Source of the DNA: Paenirhizobium cremeum
GTDB taxonomy: Bacteria > Pseudomonadota > Alphaproteobacteria > Rhizobiales > Rhizobiaceae
NCBI RefSeq assembly: GCF_022884085.1
Contig: NZ_JAGGCS010000006.1
Location: 101,531-165,530, forward strand
Direction: 5' to 3'
DNA length: 64,000 nucleotides
Made by a program: the position numbers and the translations under genes. Position 1 is the first letter of the stretch. Every line of letters begins with the position of its first letter. Shown piece after piece: positions 25,388-35,163 of the stretch. The notes under the pieces were generated by a model. That model was not told the DNA's origin. It saw only the letters and a list, made by a program, of their open reading frames with translations, and did not search any database.

Positions 25388-26920
25388 ATGGTGGCGCGTG
25401 TCAGTACGGTTGCATTTCAGGGCATAGAGGGTGTTCCGGTCGATGTTCAGGTGATGGTCGCGCCGGGCAAGATCGGCATGCAGATCGTCGGCCTGCCGGA
25501 CAAGGCGGTGGCCGAAAGCCGGGAACGGGTACAGGCAGCGCTTCATGCCTCGGGACTGGCGCTACCGCCGAAGCGGGTGACGGTCAATCTCGCTCCCGCC
25601 GATCTTCCCAAGGAAGGCTCGCATTTCGACCTGCCGATCGCGCTTGGCCTGATGGCCGCACTTGGCGCCATTCCCGCCGATGCGCTTTCCGGCTATGTCG
25701 TCATCGGCGAACTCAATCTCGATGGGACGATTGCCGCCGTGGCCGGCGCCCTTCCCGCCGCAATCGGGGCGAACGGCATGGGCAAGGGCCTGATCTGCCC
25801 GGCCGAAAGCGGCGCCGAGGCTGCCTGGGCGGGGTCGGACATCGATATCCTGGCACCCCGCAGCCTGATTGCGCTTGCCAACCATTTTCGCGGCACCCAG
25901 GTTCTGTCCCGGCCGCAACCGGCGATACGAGCGCCCGCCGCCAATCTGCCTGACCTCGCCGATATCAAGGGACAGGAGAGCGCCAAGCGGGCGCTGGAAG
26001 TCGCTGCCGCCGGTGGCCATAATCTGTTGATGGTCGGGCCTCCCGGCTCCGGTAAATCGATGCTGGCAGCTCGCCTGCCGTCCATCCTGCCGCCGCTTTC
26101 CGCCGCCGAATTGCTGGATGTCTCCATGGTGCATTCCGTTGCCGGCCAGCTTTCGGGCGGCAAGCTTTCCGACCGGCGGCCGTTCCGCACGCCGCATCAT
26201 TCCGCCACCATGGCAGCTCTTGTCGGTGGCGGTCTGCGGGCACGGCCGGGCGAAGCCTCGCTCGCACATCACGGCGTACTCTTCCTCGATGAGTTCCCGG
26301 AGTTTTCGCCGCAGGTGCTGGATGCGCTGCGCCAGCCCCTGGAAACCGGCGAATGCATCATCGCGCGGGCCAATCACCGGGTCTCCTATCCTGCCGATTT
26401 CCAGCTTGTGGCGGCCATGAACCCCTGTCGCTGCGGCATGGCGGGAGAGCCGGGACACACCTGCGCCCGCGGCCCGCGTTGCCTCACCGATTATCAGGGA
26501 CGGATCTCCGGCCCCCTGATGGATCGCATCGATATCCGCATCGATGTGCCGGCCGTTTCGGCCACCGACCTCATCAAGCCGATGGCGGCCGAGCGAAGCG
26601 AAGATGTCGCCCGTCGCGTTGCCGCTGCCCGCGAACGGCAACGGGAGCGTTTTGCGACGGCCGGTATCGCGGGCGTGGCGACCAACGCCCGTTGCTCGAC
26701 GGCGATGATCGAAAAGTTTGCGGAACTGGACGCCGGCGGCACACAACTCCTGAGGGATGCGGCGGAGAAATTCAGGTTTTCAGCCCGAGCCTATCATCGG
26801 GTGCTGAAGGTTGCGCGAACGCTTGCGGATCTCGACGGAGCGGCGATGCTCGGGCGCATCCATCTCGCCGAGGCGATTTCCTATAGAATCCCGTCGGAAC
26901 GGCTCTCTGCCGCCGCGTGA
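25388..26920 (+). CDS. comM: YifB/ComM-family Mg-chelatase-like AAA+ ATPase
   Basis: A 510-residue protein. The N-terminal ChlI-like/Lon-protease-fold domain reads MVARVSTVAFQGIEGVPVDV and QIVGLPDKAVAESRERVQAA. The AAA+ module has Walker A MVGPPGSGKSMLAARLP near 220 and Walker B GVLFLDEFPEF near 295, plus a C-terminal winged region. A Cys-rich insert (NPCRCGMAGEPGHTC, then GPRCLTDY) is family-typical. ComM is a hexameric branch-migration helicase needed for integrating transforming DNA; in non-competent bacteria its role is unclear. ATG 25388 has AGGGGA upstream; an earlier in-frame ATG at 25346 adds 14 unlike residues. Confidence 0.92.
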   Translation: MVARVSTVAFQGIEGVPVDVQVMVAPGKIGMQIVGLPDKAVAESRERVQAALHASGLALPPKRVTVNLAPADLPKEGSHFDLPIALGLMAALGAIPADALSGYVVIGELNLDGTIAAVAGALPAAIGANGMGKGLICPAESGAEAAWAGSDIDILAPRSLIALANHFRGTQVLSRPQPAIRAPAANLPDLADIKGQESAKRALEVAAAGGHNLLMVGPPGSGKSMLAARLPSILPPLSAAELLDVSMVHSVAGQLSGGKLSDRRPFRTPHHSATMAALVGGGLRARPGEASLAHHGVLFLDEFPEFSPQVLDALRQPLETGECIIARANHRVSYPADFQLVAAMNPCRCGMAGEPGHTCARGPRCLTDYQGRISGPLMDRIDIRIDVPAVSATDLIKPMAAERSEDVARRVAAARERQRERFATAGIAGVATNARCSTAMIEKFAELDAGGTQLLRDAAEKFRFSARAYHRVLKVARTLADLDGAAMLGRIHLAEAISYRIPSERLSAAA

Positions 26921-26948
26921 AGCTGGGCCGGATGAATCCGGAAGGCGA

Positions 26949-26972
26949 AAGGGGCGCCATGTCGCGCCCCTT
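26949..26972. terminator. hairpin between convergent comM and cysK
   Basis: AAGGGGCGC (26949-26957) and GCGCCCCTT (26964-26972) form a 9-bp stem midway between two convergent stops. It can serve both directions, though T-runs on either side are short. Confidence 0.65.
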
Positions 26973-26997
26973 GATGCGGTGCAGAGCCGGACGGCTG

Positions 26998-27966
26998 TTA
27001 TTCGCCGAGGCCGGCGAAAAGGGCCGTCGACAGATAACGCTCGGCAAAGGACGGGATGATGACGACGATGGTCTTGCCGGCATTTTCCTCGCGGCTGCCG
27101 ACCTTGATCGCCGCCGTTAGCGCGGCACCGGAGGAGATACCGACGGGTACACCCTCAAGCCGTGCCACGAGCCGCGCGGTTTCGAAAGCTTCATCATTGG
27201 TGACGGTGACGATTTCGTCATAGATCGCGGTGTCGAGGATTTTCGGAGCGAAACCGGCGCCAATGCCCTGGATCTTGTGGGGGCCGGGATTGCCGCCGGA
27301 GAGCACGGGACTGTCGGCCGGCTCGACGGCGACAACCTTGATCGAAGGTTTTTTCGCTTTCAGCACCTGGCCGGCCCCGGTGATGGTGCCGCCCGTGCCG
27401 ATACCGGCAACGAAGATGTCGACCTTGCCATCCGTGTCGTTCCAGATTTCCTCGGCGGTCGTCTTGCGATGGATTTCCGGATTGGCAGGGTTTTCGAACT
27501 GCTGGGGAATGATGGCGTCCGGCAGCGTCGCGGCCAGTTCCTCGGCCTTGGCGATTGCCCCCTTCATGCCCTTCGGCCCCTCGGTCAGGACCAGTTCCGC
27601 GCCGAACAGCGCCAGCATCTTGCGGCGCTCGATCGACATGGTTTCCGGCATGGTCAGGATCAGCTTGTAACCCTTTGCCGCGGCGGCAAAGGCGAGTGCG
27701 ATACCTGTGTTGCCGGAGGTCGGCTCGATGAGGGTGGTCTTTCCGGGCGCAATCTTGCCCTGAGCCTCGAGGCTTTCGATCATGGCGACGCCGATACGAT
27801 CTTTCACCGAGGCGATCGGATTGAAGAACTCGAGCTTTGCCAGAAGATTGGCCTTCACTCCCTTCTCCTTCGCGAGCTTGTCGAGGCGCACGATCGGCGT
27901 GTCTCCGATGGTCTCGGTGATCGAGTTGTAGACGCGGCCGCGGCCCGGCTTCTTGGCTTCCGACAT
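26998..27966 (-). CDS. cysK: cysteine synthase A (O-acetylserine sulfhydrylase)
   Basis: A 322-residue PLP enzyme that makes cysteine from O-acetylserine and sulfide. The PLP lysine lies in [17 protein letters not shown] near residue 50, the substrate-binding loop is [18 protein letters not shown] near 82, and the phosphate-binding glycine loop [16 protein letters not shown] lies near 190. [16 protein letters not shown] near the C-terminus completes the active site. It is a single gene, convergent with comM. It supplies cysteine for glutathione, whose synthetase gene is nearby. Confidence 0.95.
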   Translation of the reverse strand: MSEAKKPGRGRVYNSITETIGDTPIVRLDKLAKEKGVKANLLAKLEFFNPIASVKDRIGVAMIESLEAQGKIAPGKTTLIEPTSGNTGIALAFAAAAKGYKLILTMPETMSIERRKMLALFGAELVLTEGPKGMKGAIAKAEELAATLPDAIIPQQFENPANPEIHRKTTAEEIWNDTDGKVDIFVAGIGTGGTITGAGQVLKAKKPSIKVVAVEPADSPVLSGGNPGPHKIQGIGAGFAPKILDTAIYDEIVTVTNDEAFETARLVARLEGVPVGISSGAALTAAIKVGSREENAGKTIVVIIPSFAERYLSTALFAGLGE

Positions 27967-28110
27967 GATCTTGCTCCCTGGAAATGCCCTTTGTCGGAAA
28001 TCACAATAGGATCAAAACCGACCGCTCGCCAGAAGCCTTCATCCGCTTGGCGCCGATAGTCTGGAAAAAACGCTGCGACCCGATGCCTCGATTGCGAAAG
28101 TCATTCCAGC

Positions 28111-28725
28111 CTATGCGCGGGTGGCGATATAGGCGGCGGTACCGGCCAGAACGCTGGCCGCCGAGCGGTTCAGGGCCTTGAGGGCTGCCGGCTTTTTCAG
28201 AAGCGACCGGGCCTGCGAGGCGAGCAGGATGTAAGGCACCAGAACCGCCATCAGCACCGCGAAAGTAATGCTCACAAGCAGCGCGTAATCCTGCGCGCCG
28301 ATCTTGTCGAGAGGAAGCAATGTCGGCACCAGCGCGACGTAGAAGAGCATGGTCTTGGGGTTTCCGAGCGTTAGTAGAAAACCGGAGAGGAACGACAGGC
28401 CGGCATGGGTCGAGCGCTGCGCCTCGATGTCTTGTGGAAGCAGTCCGGCTGTCCAGAGTTTCCAGGCGATGTGGCAGAGATAGAGTGCGCCGAGATATTT
28501 GATGATGAGAAACGGCGTGGTGAAAGTCTGCGCCACCAGGGCGAGACCGAGGACGACCGCGGTCAGATAGCAGAGGTCGCCAAGGATGAGGCCGAGCCCC
28601 ATGAAGAATGTCGGACGGAAACCGGAGCCGAGGGCCCGCGCGACGATCGCCGTCATGCCCGGCCCGGGAATGGCGGCGGCGATGAAGAGGGCGCCGCTAT
28701 AGGCGAGCAGGGTGGCGGGTGTCAT
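28111..28725 (-). CDS. LysE/RhtB-family amino-acid exporter
   Basis: A 204-residue membrane protein with six hydrophobic segments. The family start is MTPATLLAYSGALFIAAAIP, with GPGMTAIVARALGSGFRPTF (the PGP motif), KYLGALYLCHIAWKLWTAG and FLSGFLLTLGNPKTMLFYVA (the NPK motif). The ATG at 28725 has a strong GAGGAGGAA site; the open frame runs 64 codons further upstream without meaning. It is likely to export an amino acid or homoserine-lactone-like compound. It is divergent from a second LysE-type gene, and the two share a 200-bp control region. Confidence 0.88.
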   Translation of the reverse strand: MTPATLLAYSGALFIAAAIPGPGMTAIVARALGSGFRPTFFMGLGLILGDLCYLTAVVLGLALVAQTFTTPFLIIKYLGALYLCHIAWKLWTAGLLPQDIEAQRSTHAGLSFLSGFLLTLGNPKTMLFYVALVPTLLPLDKIGAQDYALLVSITFAVLMAVLVPYILLASQARSLLKKPAALKALNRSAASVLAGTAAYIATRA

Positions 28726-28928
28726 GGTTTCCTCCTCGTGAAACACGGGTTCCCGCGACCAGGACTGGGCCGCGAATCCGGTTGCCGGTATTGCTCCGGT
28801 CTTCGGTGACGCCCTATCGTTCCTCGCGCGAACTTGCAATGGTGACAGGATTGTGCTTGCGGCGGGTGTTCTGGCCCGCATAGGCTTGCGGCGCCCGCCT
28901 TTGTCCGACATTTCCAATTGGATTTCCG

Positions 28929-29561
28929 ATGCCTTCTCCGCCTGTCATCCTCGCATTTGCCCTGATCTGCCTTGGCATGGTGCTCACGCCCGGGCCGAAC
29001 ATGATCTATCTGGTGTCGCGATCCATCTGCCAGGGGCCGGTTGCCGGCCTTGTTTCGCTTGGCGGCGTGGCGCTCGGCTTCGTCTTCTACATGCTGATGT
29101 CGGCGCTCGGCATTACCGTTCTCATCATGGCGGTGCCCTTCGCCTATGATGTCCTGAAATTCGCAGGCGCGGCCTATCTCCTGTGGATGGCATGGCAGGC
29201 GCTGAAGCCGGGCGGGCGCTCGCCCTTTCAGGTGCGCGACCTGCCGAAGGACAGCCCCCAAAAGCTCTTCGTGATGGGGCTCGTGACGAACATTCTCAAT
29301 CCGAAGGCCGCCGTTCTCTATCTCTCGCTGCTGCCGCAATTCGTCGATCCCGCCAAGGGCAGCGTACTCCTGCAGTCGGTGGTGCTGGGAAGCATGCAGA
29401 TCGCCATCAGCGTCACGGTCAATTCCCTGATCGCGTTGATGGCGGGGTCCATTGCCCTTTTCCTTGCCGGCCGTCCCTTCTGGATGGTCGTGCAGCGCTG
29501 GTTGATGGGCACGGTACTTGCCGCGCTCGCCTTGCGGATGGTGACCGAAGCGCAGCGCTGA
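28929..29561 (+). CDS. LysE/RhtB-family amino-acid exporter
   Basis: A 210-residue paralogue of the preceding exporter family. It shows LGMVLTPGPNMIYLVSRSIC near residue 15, FAGAAYLLWMAWQALKPGGR and MGLVTNILNPKAAVLYLSLL, the latter carrying the N-PK motif. Six transmembrane segments are predicted by eye. Its substrate is unknown. It is transcribed away from the first LysE gene and converges on the EamA gene, with 85 bp between their stops. Confidence 0.88.
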   Translation: MPSPPVILAFALICLGMVLTPGPNMIYLVSRSICQGPVAGLVSLGGVALGFVFYMLMSALGITVLIMAVPFAYDVLKFAGAAYLLWMAWQALKPGGRSPFQVRDLPKDSPQKLFVMGLVTNILNPKAAVLYLSLLPQFVDPAKGSVLLQSVVLGSMQIAISVTVNSLIALMAGSIALFLAGRPFWMVVQRWLMGTVLAALALRMVTEAQR

Positions 29562-29646
29562 CCAATCAAAAGACCAAGCGCATGAAGCTGCGGTCGTAGC
29601 GCAGGATGCAGCGTGTCTCTTCGGCACAGGCGAAGGCTGCAGGTGC

Positions 29647-30561
29647 TCATGCACGGTTTTCCTTTGTGCGGAGCGAGTTGAGAAACGGTGGCGCCCAGTT
29701 GAGCGTGGCGGCGACGGCGGCAAGCAGGATGCCGGCGGCGCCGACCGCCTGCGTTGCGGTCAGCACATGGCCGAAGGCGAATATATCGACGAGCACGGCG
29801 ACGACCGGATAGAGAAACGACAGCGTGCCTGTCAGCGCGACCGGAAGCCGCTGGATGGCGCTGTAGAGCAGGGCATACATCAGGCCGGTATGCACGAAGC
29901 CGAGCGTCGCGAGCATCGACCACGTGGCCGGCGTGGAAGGCAGCGATGTCCAGTCCGAAAGCGGGGCAAGCATGACGGCGCCGGTCGCCACCTGTACCAG
30001 CGCGATCAACTGCGGCGGCGTACCCTTGAGCTGGCGGGCGGCGAGAGCCGCAAGCGCATAGCAGAAGGCGGCCGTCAGCGAGAGCAGGATGCCGAGAAGA
30101 TATCCGGACGGCCCCGCGGCTGTCCCAACCTGCACCCCGCCCATCGTCATCGCCACAGTGCCGGCAAAGGCGACGATCAGCCAGAAGACCTTGCTGCGGG
30201 AGACCTTCTCCCCGAGAAACAGGACGCCCAGGCCGACCAACAGGAAGGGCTGAACGTTGTAGACGATCGTGGCGACGGAAATGGAGGCAAGAGGATAGGC
30301 GGAAAAGAGCGCCAGCCAGTTCAGGACCAGTGCCATGCCGCCCGCGATTGCCAGCATCAGCCGGCGCCGGTCGAACGCGGCCCAACGCAGATGGCCGCCA
30401 AGCCGGCAGATCAGGAGCAGCGCCGGAAAACCGAACAGGCAGCGCCAGAAGACGACGTTGACGGGCGGCTCGCCCGACATCACCACGAACCATCCGATGG
30501 TTCCCGACATAGCCATGGCGGCAGTCATTTCCCAGATTCCCCGTCGTGATGCGTCAGCCAT
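29647..30561 (-). CDS. EamA/DMT-family metabolite exporter
   Basis: A 304-residue protein with about ten hydrophobic helices arranged as two EamA repeats. Examples are WEMTAAMAMSGTIGWFVVMS at the start, PLASISVATIVYNVQPFLLV closing repeat 1, and FVHTGLMYALLYSAIQRLPV with SFLYPVVAVLVDIFAFGHVL in repeat 2. Members export amino acids or other small metabolites. It is divergent from an Lrp/AsnC regulator 108 bp away, which suggests direct control by that regulator. Confidence 0.86.
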   Translation of the reverse strand: MADASRRGIWEMTAAMAMSGTIGWFVVMSGEPPVNVVFWRCLFGFPALLLICRLGGHLRWAAFDRRRLMLAIAGGMALVLNWLALFSAYPLASISVATIVYNVQPFLLVGLGVLFLGEKVSRSKVFWLIVAFAGTVAMTMGGVQVGTAAGPSGYLLGILLSLTAAFCYALAALAARQLKGTPPQLIALVQVATGAVMLAPLSDWTSLPSTPATWSMLATLGFVHTGLMYALLYSAIQRLPVALTGTLSFLYPVVAVLVDIFAFGHVLTATQAVGAAGILLAAVAATLNWAPPFLNSLRTKENRA

Positions 30562-30669
30562 TGTTCTCTCCGTTGTTGTGGCTGCATTCTATTACGGTCT
30601 TCCGGGATATTGCTGGTCTTCGATTAGGCTGATAGTCTTTCTCGGGTATTTTTCTTAGGAGAATAGTTC

Positions 30670-31125
30670 GTGGAGGCTCATCTTTCTCTGGATGCTGCGG
30701 ATCGCAGGATCGTCGAGGCACTGGCCGAGGATGCGCGCATCTCGCTGAAGGAACTGGCGGCGAAAGCGGGTCTTTCGTCGCCCAGTTGTTCGGAGCGGTT
30801 GCGCCGGCTCGAGGAGCGGGGCGTGCTGACCGGTTACAGCGCGGATGTGGAGTTGGAGGCGCTTGGCTATCCCCTGCAGGCGATTGTCCGGGTACGCCCG
30901 CTGCCGGGTATGCTGCATATCGTCGAGCGGATCATTCAGCAGACGCCCGAGATCACAGAATGCGACAAGGTGACGGGCGACGACTGCTTCATCTGCCGCA
31001 TGGCCGTGCGCAGCATGACCGATCTGGACCGCATCCTCGAACGCGTGGTGGAGCGGGCGCAGACGAATACGTCTATGATAAAGTCGACGCCGGTGAAGCG
31101 ACGCCTGCCGCCGCCGGTCGCTTAA
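30670..31125 (+). CDS. Lrp/AsnC-family transcriptional regulator
   Basis: A 151-residue regulator. The N-terminal winged helix-turn-helix reads LDAADRRIVEALAEDARISL, then AAKAGLSSPSCSERLRRLEE. The C-terminal RAM (ligand-binding, oligomerising) domain covers ALGYPLQAIVRVRPLPGMLH to CDKVTGDDCFICRMAVRS. It begins at GTG 30670 with AGGAG eight bases upstream. Its divergent arrangement with an EamA exporter is the classic layout of an amino-acid-sensing regulator and its target. The co-effector is not predictable. Confidence 0.9.
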   Translation: MEAHLSLDAADRRIVEALAEDARISLKELAAKAGLSSPSCSERLRRLEERGVLTGYSADVELEALGYPLQAIVRVRPLPGMLHIVERIIQQTPEITECDKVTGDDCFICRMAVRSMTDLDRILERVVERAQTNTSMIKSTPVKRRLPPPVA

Positions 31126-31132
31126 GCCGATT

Positions 31133-32023
31133 TCAGAACTCCGCCATGGGGGAGATGCAGGTCGGCCCTCTCGGAAAAAGCTCGTCCGGCGCACGCATCA
31201 TGAAGACCTGCGTTCCGGTGTCCGCGACGGCCTCTGATTCCCAGGAAAGGCGATCCGGCGTGATGAATGCCTCGACGGAAACAGGTGCGATACCAAGACC
31301 GGCGGCGATCTCGGCAAGCGGCGGAATACGGGGGCCGGCGACGTCGAGAAGCTGGAACGCTCCATCTTCCGCCAGCCGCCACACAATGACAGCCTCCTCG
31401 TCGGCGAGCAGGGAGAGCTTGATATCTTCGATCAGATGACAGTTCAGCAGGAACATCAGTCGCTGGTCGGCAACGGCAAAGCGGCTGGAAACCGGCATGC
31501 GGCCGGCGAGTAGCTTCCGCAACAAATCGAGATCCGCGTCAATGTCGAGCGGGCGGGCCGACCGTGGTTTGCCGGACGCGGCCGGCGCTTGCCCCTTGAA
31601 GCTGTATTGCGGTACGGTGCGGAAGCCATGCGGCTCATAGAGGCCGGGCTTGTCCGTGTAGAGCACGATGGCCTCGAACTCCTGCTCGTCGCAGCGCTCG
31701 AGCGTGATGTGGATGAGGTCCTGATAGAGGCCACGACCGCGATATTCGGGCCGCACCGCGCCCGATTGCCAGCCGGCAGCCTTGATGACGCGTCCATCGA
31801 CCATCATCGGCATGGAAAAGGCGCTGAGATTGGCGACGCAATCGCCGTCGCCGTCGAAATAGGCCGAAGGAAAGCTGCTGCGGTCATGACCGCCAAGTCC
31901 GTCGAGGGCACTGATATCGACGTTGAAGATATCGATGAGCAGCGTCTTGATCGCCGACCATCCGGCCGGATCATCGAAATAGTCCTGACGGAAGAGGAGG
32001 CCCGGCCTGTCGGGCGGGCTCAT
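31133..32023 (-). CDS. GNAT-family N-acetyltransferase
   Basis: A 296-residue acetyltransferase. The acetyl-CoA pocket is recognisable as [20 protein letters not shown] (Q/RxxGxG/A type) near residue 91, and [20 protein letters not shown] supplies the C-terminal GNAT strand. About 120 residues after the GNAT core (from [20 protein letters not shown]) form a second domain, a length unusual for simple GNATs but known in several two-domain members. The ATG at 32023 overlaps the dut stop by 4 bp, so it is translated with dut. The acceptor substrate is unknown. Confidence 0.8.
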   Translation of the reverse strand: MSPPDRPGLLFRQDYFDDPAGWSAIKTLLIDIFNVDISALDGLGGHDRSSFPSAYFDGDGDCVANLSAFSMPMMVDGRVIKAAGWQSGAVRPEYRGRGLYQDLIHITLERCDEQEFEAIVLYTDKPGLYEPHGFRTVPQYSFKGQAPAASGKPRSARPLDIDADLDLLRKLLAGRMPVSSRFAVADQRLMFLLNCHLIEDIKLSLLADEEAVIVWRLAEDGAFQLLDVAGPRIPPLAEIAAGLGIAPVSVEAFITPDRLSWESEAVADTGTQVFMMRAPDELFPRGPTCISPMAEF

Positions 32024-32493
32024 GCCACGCCGGTGGAGCCGAATCCGCCCGCGCCGCGATTGGTGGTGGAAGCCTCGGTTGCTTCCTGAACCCGAACCTG
32101 CGTTACCGGAGCGATGATCGTCTGGGCGATGCGCATGCCGCGGGTGATCTCGAAAGGTTGGTCGCCGAGGTTGATGAGCAGCACTTTCACCTCGCCGCGA
32201 TAATCGCTGTCGATGGTCCCGGGTGTGTTGAGGCAGGTGATGCCGTTCTTGAAGGCAAGGCCGGAACGCGGACGGATTTGCGCCTCGAAACCCTCCGGGA
32301 TTTCCATGACGAAACCGGTCGGAACGAGCGCGCGCTGTCCAGGCGCAAGCGTGATCGGCTGATCGTCGGCAAGGGCGGCTCTGAGGTCCATGCCGGCGGC
32401 ACCGGCCGTCTCGTAGGCGGGCAGCGGCAGATCCTCACCATGCGGCAGGCGGACGAGCTTGAGCGTGGGGCGAATGTCGTTATGGATGTTCAT
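32020..32493 (-). CDS. dut: dUTP diphosphatase
   Basis: A 157-residue trimeric dUTPase converting dUTP to dUMP and PPi. All five motifs are seen: [10 protein letters not shown] (I), [10 protein letters not shown] (III core), [20 protein letters not shown] (catalytic Asp), [12 protein letters not shown] (IV), and the glycine-rich C-terminal arm [11 protein letters not shown] (V). It starts at ATG 32493 with [16 protein letters not shown]. In many rhizobia dut sits just after coaBC; here it is divergent from prfC and 8 kb from coaBC. Confidence 0.95.
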   Translation of the reverse strand: MNIHNDIRPTLKLVRLPHGEDLPLPAYETAGAAGMDLRAALADDQPITLAPGQRALVPTGFVMEIPEGFEAQIRPRSGLAFKNGITCLNTPGTIDSDYRGEVKVLLINLGDQPFEITRGMRIAQTIIAPVTQVRVQEATEASTTNRGAGGFGSTGVA

Positions 32494-32585
32494 GCGTCCA
32501 TTAGTTTGCCCGCGAAAGCCGCAGGTCAATTGCATTGCCGGCCTTTAGTCGTTAGATACGCGGCAATTCCACAGGATTCACACTC

Positions 32586-34169
32586 ATGGCTGAAACGCTC
32601 GCAGAGGCGGTATCCCGCCGCCGCACTTTCGCGATCATCGCGCATCCGGACGCCGGCAAGACCACGCTTACCGAAAAACTGCTGCTGTTCGGCGGCGCGA
32701 TCCAGCTCGCCGGCGAAGTCAAGGCCAAGAAAGATCGCATCCAGACCCGTTCGGACTGGATGAAGATCGAGCGCGAACGCGGCATCTCGGTCGTTACCTC
32801 GGTGATGACCTTCGAATATGAAGGCAATGTCTTCAACATTCTCGATACGCCCGGCCACGAGGACTTCGCCGACGACACCTATCGCACGCTGACGGCGGTC
32901 GATGCTGCCGTCATGGTCATCGATGCCGCCAAAGGTATCGAGCCTCGGACGCTGAAACTCTTCGAAGTCTGCCGCATGCGCGACATTCCGATCATCACAT
33001 TCGTGAACAAGATGGACCGCGAAAGCCGCGATCCCTTCGAGATTCTGGATGAGGTCGAGGAGAAGCTGGCGCTCGACACCGCGCCCATCACATGGCCGGT
33101 CGGCCGTTCCAAGACGTTTTGCGGCTCCTACAACCTTGCCGACAACACCTATCGCGGCTCCGACACGCAGGTCGAACCGACGCCCGTCAACGGTCCGCAG
33201 GCGGTTGCAGATCGTCTGCCGGAAAACGAGCGCCAGGTCTTCATCGATGAACTGGAACTTGCCCGCGAGGCCTGCCGTCCCTTCGACCGCAAGGCTTTCC
33301 TCGAAGGGCATATGACCCCGGTCTTTTTCGGCTCGGCGCTGAAGAACTTCGGCGTTCGCGACCTCATCAACGCGCTTGGTGCCTACGCGCCGCCGCCGCG
33401 CGATCAGGTGGCCGATATCCGCACCGTCCATGCGGCGGAAGACAGGATGACGGCCTTCGTTTTCAAGATCCAGGCCAATATGGACCCGAACCATCGCGAC
33501 CGTATTGCCTTTGCCCGCATCTGCTCGGGCAAGCTGGAGCGCGGCATGAAGGCGAGGCTTTCTCGCACGGGCAAGCAGCTTGGTCTGACCGCACCGCAGT
33601 TCTTCTTCGCATCCCAGCGCCAGCTTGCCGATACGGCCTATGCCGGCGACGTGGTCGGCATTCCGAACCACGGCACGCTGCGCATCGGAGACACGCTGAC
33701 CGAAGGCGAACCGCTGGTGTTCCAGGGCGTGCCGAACTTCTCGCCGGAAATCCTGCGCCGCGTGCGTCTGGAAGATGCGATGAAGGCAAAGAAGCTCAAG
33801 GAAGCCCTGCAGCAGATGGCGGAAGAGGGCGTCGTCCAGCTTTTCCAGCCGGAAGACGGTTCGCCCGCTATCGTTGGCGTCGTCGGCGCCCTGCAACTCG
33901 ACGTTCTGAAGGAACGCCTGTCGGCTGAATACGGCTTGCCGGTTTCCTTCGAAATGTCGCGCTTTTCGGTCTGCCGCTGGATCTCCGCCGAGCAGCCGGT
34001 CGATCTCGACAAGTTCATGTCGTCGCATCGGGGCGATATCTGCCGAGACCTCGACGGCGATCCGGTTTTCATGGCGCAGGACGGCTTTTCATTGCGTTAC
34101 GAGTCAGAGCGCTATCCGGCCGTGAAGATGGTTGCGATCAAGGAATATCACGTCGCCAAGGCGGCGTGA
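32586..34169 (+). CDS. prfC: peptide chain release factor 3
   Basis: A 527-residue translational GTPase that recycles RF1/RF2 from the ribosome after peptide release. G1 is AHPDAGKTTLTEKLL, G2/G3 lie in ERGISVVTSV and LDTPGHEDFADDTYR, and G4 is FVNKMDRE. GRSKTFCGSYNLADNTYRG is an RF3-specific stretch. The length is the same as the enterobacterial enzyme. It stands alone between divergent dut and convergent HAD genes. Confidence 0.96.
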   Translation: MAETLAEAVSRRRTFAIIAHPDAGKTTLTEKLLLFGGAIQLAGEVKAKKDRIQTRSDWMKIERERGISVVTSVMTFEYEGNVFNILDTPGHEDFADDTYRTLTAVDAAVMVIDAAKGIEPRTLKLFEVCRMRDIPIITFVNKMDRESRDPFEILDEVEEKLALDTAPITWPVGRSKTFCGSYNLADNTYRGSDTQVEPTPVNGPQAVADRLPENERQVFIDELELAREACRPFDRKAFLEGHMTPVFFGSALKNFGVRDLINALGAYAPPPRDQVADIRTVHAAEDRMTAFVFKIQANMDPNHRDRIAFARICSGKLERGMKARLSRTGKQLGLTAPQFFFASQRQLADTAYAGDVVGIPNHGTLRIGDTLTEGEPLVFQGVPNFSPEILRRVRLEDAMKAKKLKEALQQMAEEGVVQLFQPEDGSPAIVGVVGALQLDVLKERLSAEYGLPVSFEMSRFSVCRWISAEQPVDLDKFMSSHRGDICRDLDGDPVFMAQDGFSLRYESERYPAVKMVAIKEYHVAKAA

Positions 34170-34200
34170 TACCGGCTTTATCCATTCATGATGCGGATGG

Positions 34201-34902
34201 TCAGGCTTCCCTGACGATCCGCATCTCGCCGGTGCCGTCGAGATGCACGGTCATGCCTTCATAGGAGGCGATCGTCGCATGGGACGTTTCCATCCTGTGG
34301 CCGTGGGTGGCGGTAACCACCATGACGTCCGCGCCCGCCGCTTCGGCGGCCTTCACGCCCGCCAAAACATCCTCGAATACGAGGCAGCGTGACGACGGCA
34401 TGTCGAGATGACGGGCCGCGAGCAGGTAGCCTGCCGGATCGGGCTTGCCGATCTTCACATCCTCTGCGGTGATGATTCTTGGCGGCTGCGGCAGGCCGGC
34501 GGCCTCGATCCGCGCCCGCGCGAGCGCGACCGGTGCCGAGGTCACGATGGCCCAGCGCTTCGGTGGCAGCGACTTGAGGAATTCGACTGCGCCGGGAATT
34601 GCCACGACCCCCTCGACATCCTCGATCTCGCCGCGCTCGATCTCCAGCGCTTCTGCCTCGACATCGATACCGGGAAGACCGAGCCCCCGGATGGTATCGA
34701 CGCCGCGCTTGCCGTGCATTGTCGGCAGGAAGGCCTCGACATCGAGGCCCTGCCGTTCCGCCCATCGGCTCCAGACCCGCTCGGCCGCGGCGATGGAGTT
34801 GAGCAGCGTACCGTCCATGTCGAAGAGGAAACCGGCATAGCGCTTGTCGAAGACTGTGGTTCCGCTGGTGGTCAATGTCGGCTCTCCGAAGCAGATGGTC
34901 AT
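34201..34902 (-). CDS. HAD-IA-family sugar-phosphatase-like hydrolase
   Basis: A 233-residue HAD hydrolase. Motif I is FDMDGTLLNSIAAAERVW with both aspartates, motif II AIVTSAPVALARARIEAAGL, motif III KIGKPDPAGYLLAARHL and motif IV CLVFEDVLAGVKAAEAAGAD. The helical cap between motifs I and II resembles YfbT/YniC-type sugar phosphatases. I use the ATG at 34902; no good ribosome site precedes it, so an internal non-ATG start is possible. Its 3' end converges on prfC. Confidence 0.85.
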   Translation of the reverse strand: MTICFGEPTLTTSGTTVFDKRYAGFLFDMDGTLLNSIAAAERVWSRWAERQGLDVEAFLPTMHGKRGVDTIRGLGLPGIDVEAEALEIERGEIEDVEGVVAIPGAVEFLKSLPPKRWAIVTSAPVALARARIEAAGLPQPPRIITAEDVKIGKPDPAGYLLAARHLDMPSSRCLVFEDVLAGVKAAEAAGADVMVVTATHGHRMETSHATIASYEGMTVHLDGTGEMRIVREA

Positions 34903-35000
34903 GATCGGCAAGGAGATAGCCGGTTTTGCGGTGGGCGGCAAACGCTTGAGGTTCAAAACCGCGTGGTGCAGGAGGCGCTTATTGTGTTCGGCTTTCACAG

Positions 35001-35029
35001 GTGACAGCGGACGAGGCGCGGTCTATAAC
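35001..35029 (+). promoter_or_regulatory. candidate sigma-70 promoter of the thi operon
   Basis: GTGACA (35001-35006), 17-bp spacer, TATAAC (35024-35029). Transcription would start around 35036, a few bases before the first conserved base of the TPP aptamer, which is the usual spacing for riboswitch leaders. Confidence 0.6.
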
Positions 35030-35040
35030 AGCCGTGTTGA

Positions 35041-35120
35041 GAGACAGGGGCGCTCGTCGCAAGACGGGCTGAGACGTACCCTTCGAACCTGAACCAGATA
35101 ATGCTGGCGGAGGGAGTCGC
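35041..35120 (+). promoter_or_regulatory. TPP riboswitch (THI element)
   Basis: The conserved thi-box elements appear in order: AGGGGCGC (P1/P2 side), GGCTGAGA (pyrimidine-binding arm), ACCCTT, GAACCTGA, then CAGATAATGCTGGCGGAGGGA (the pyrophosphate-binding helix and closing strand). It binds thiamin pyrophosphate and lowers expression of thiMED when TPP is plentiful. A start-codon-masking hairpin downstream argues for translational control. Confidence 0.95.
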
Positions 35121-35163
35121 TCGGGATCGCTCACCCGTCTTCGTGACTGTCGCGTTCCTGCCG

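Noticed and set aside
28722..29723. Large reverse-strand open frame across the second LysE gene
   Set aside because: Antisense to a well-supported membrane protein gene with no start signal or similarity.
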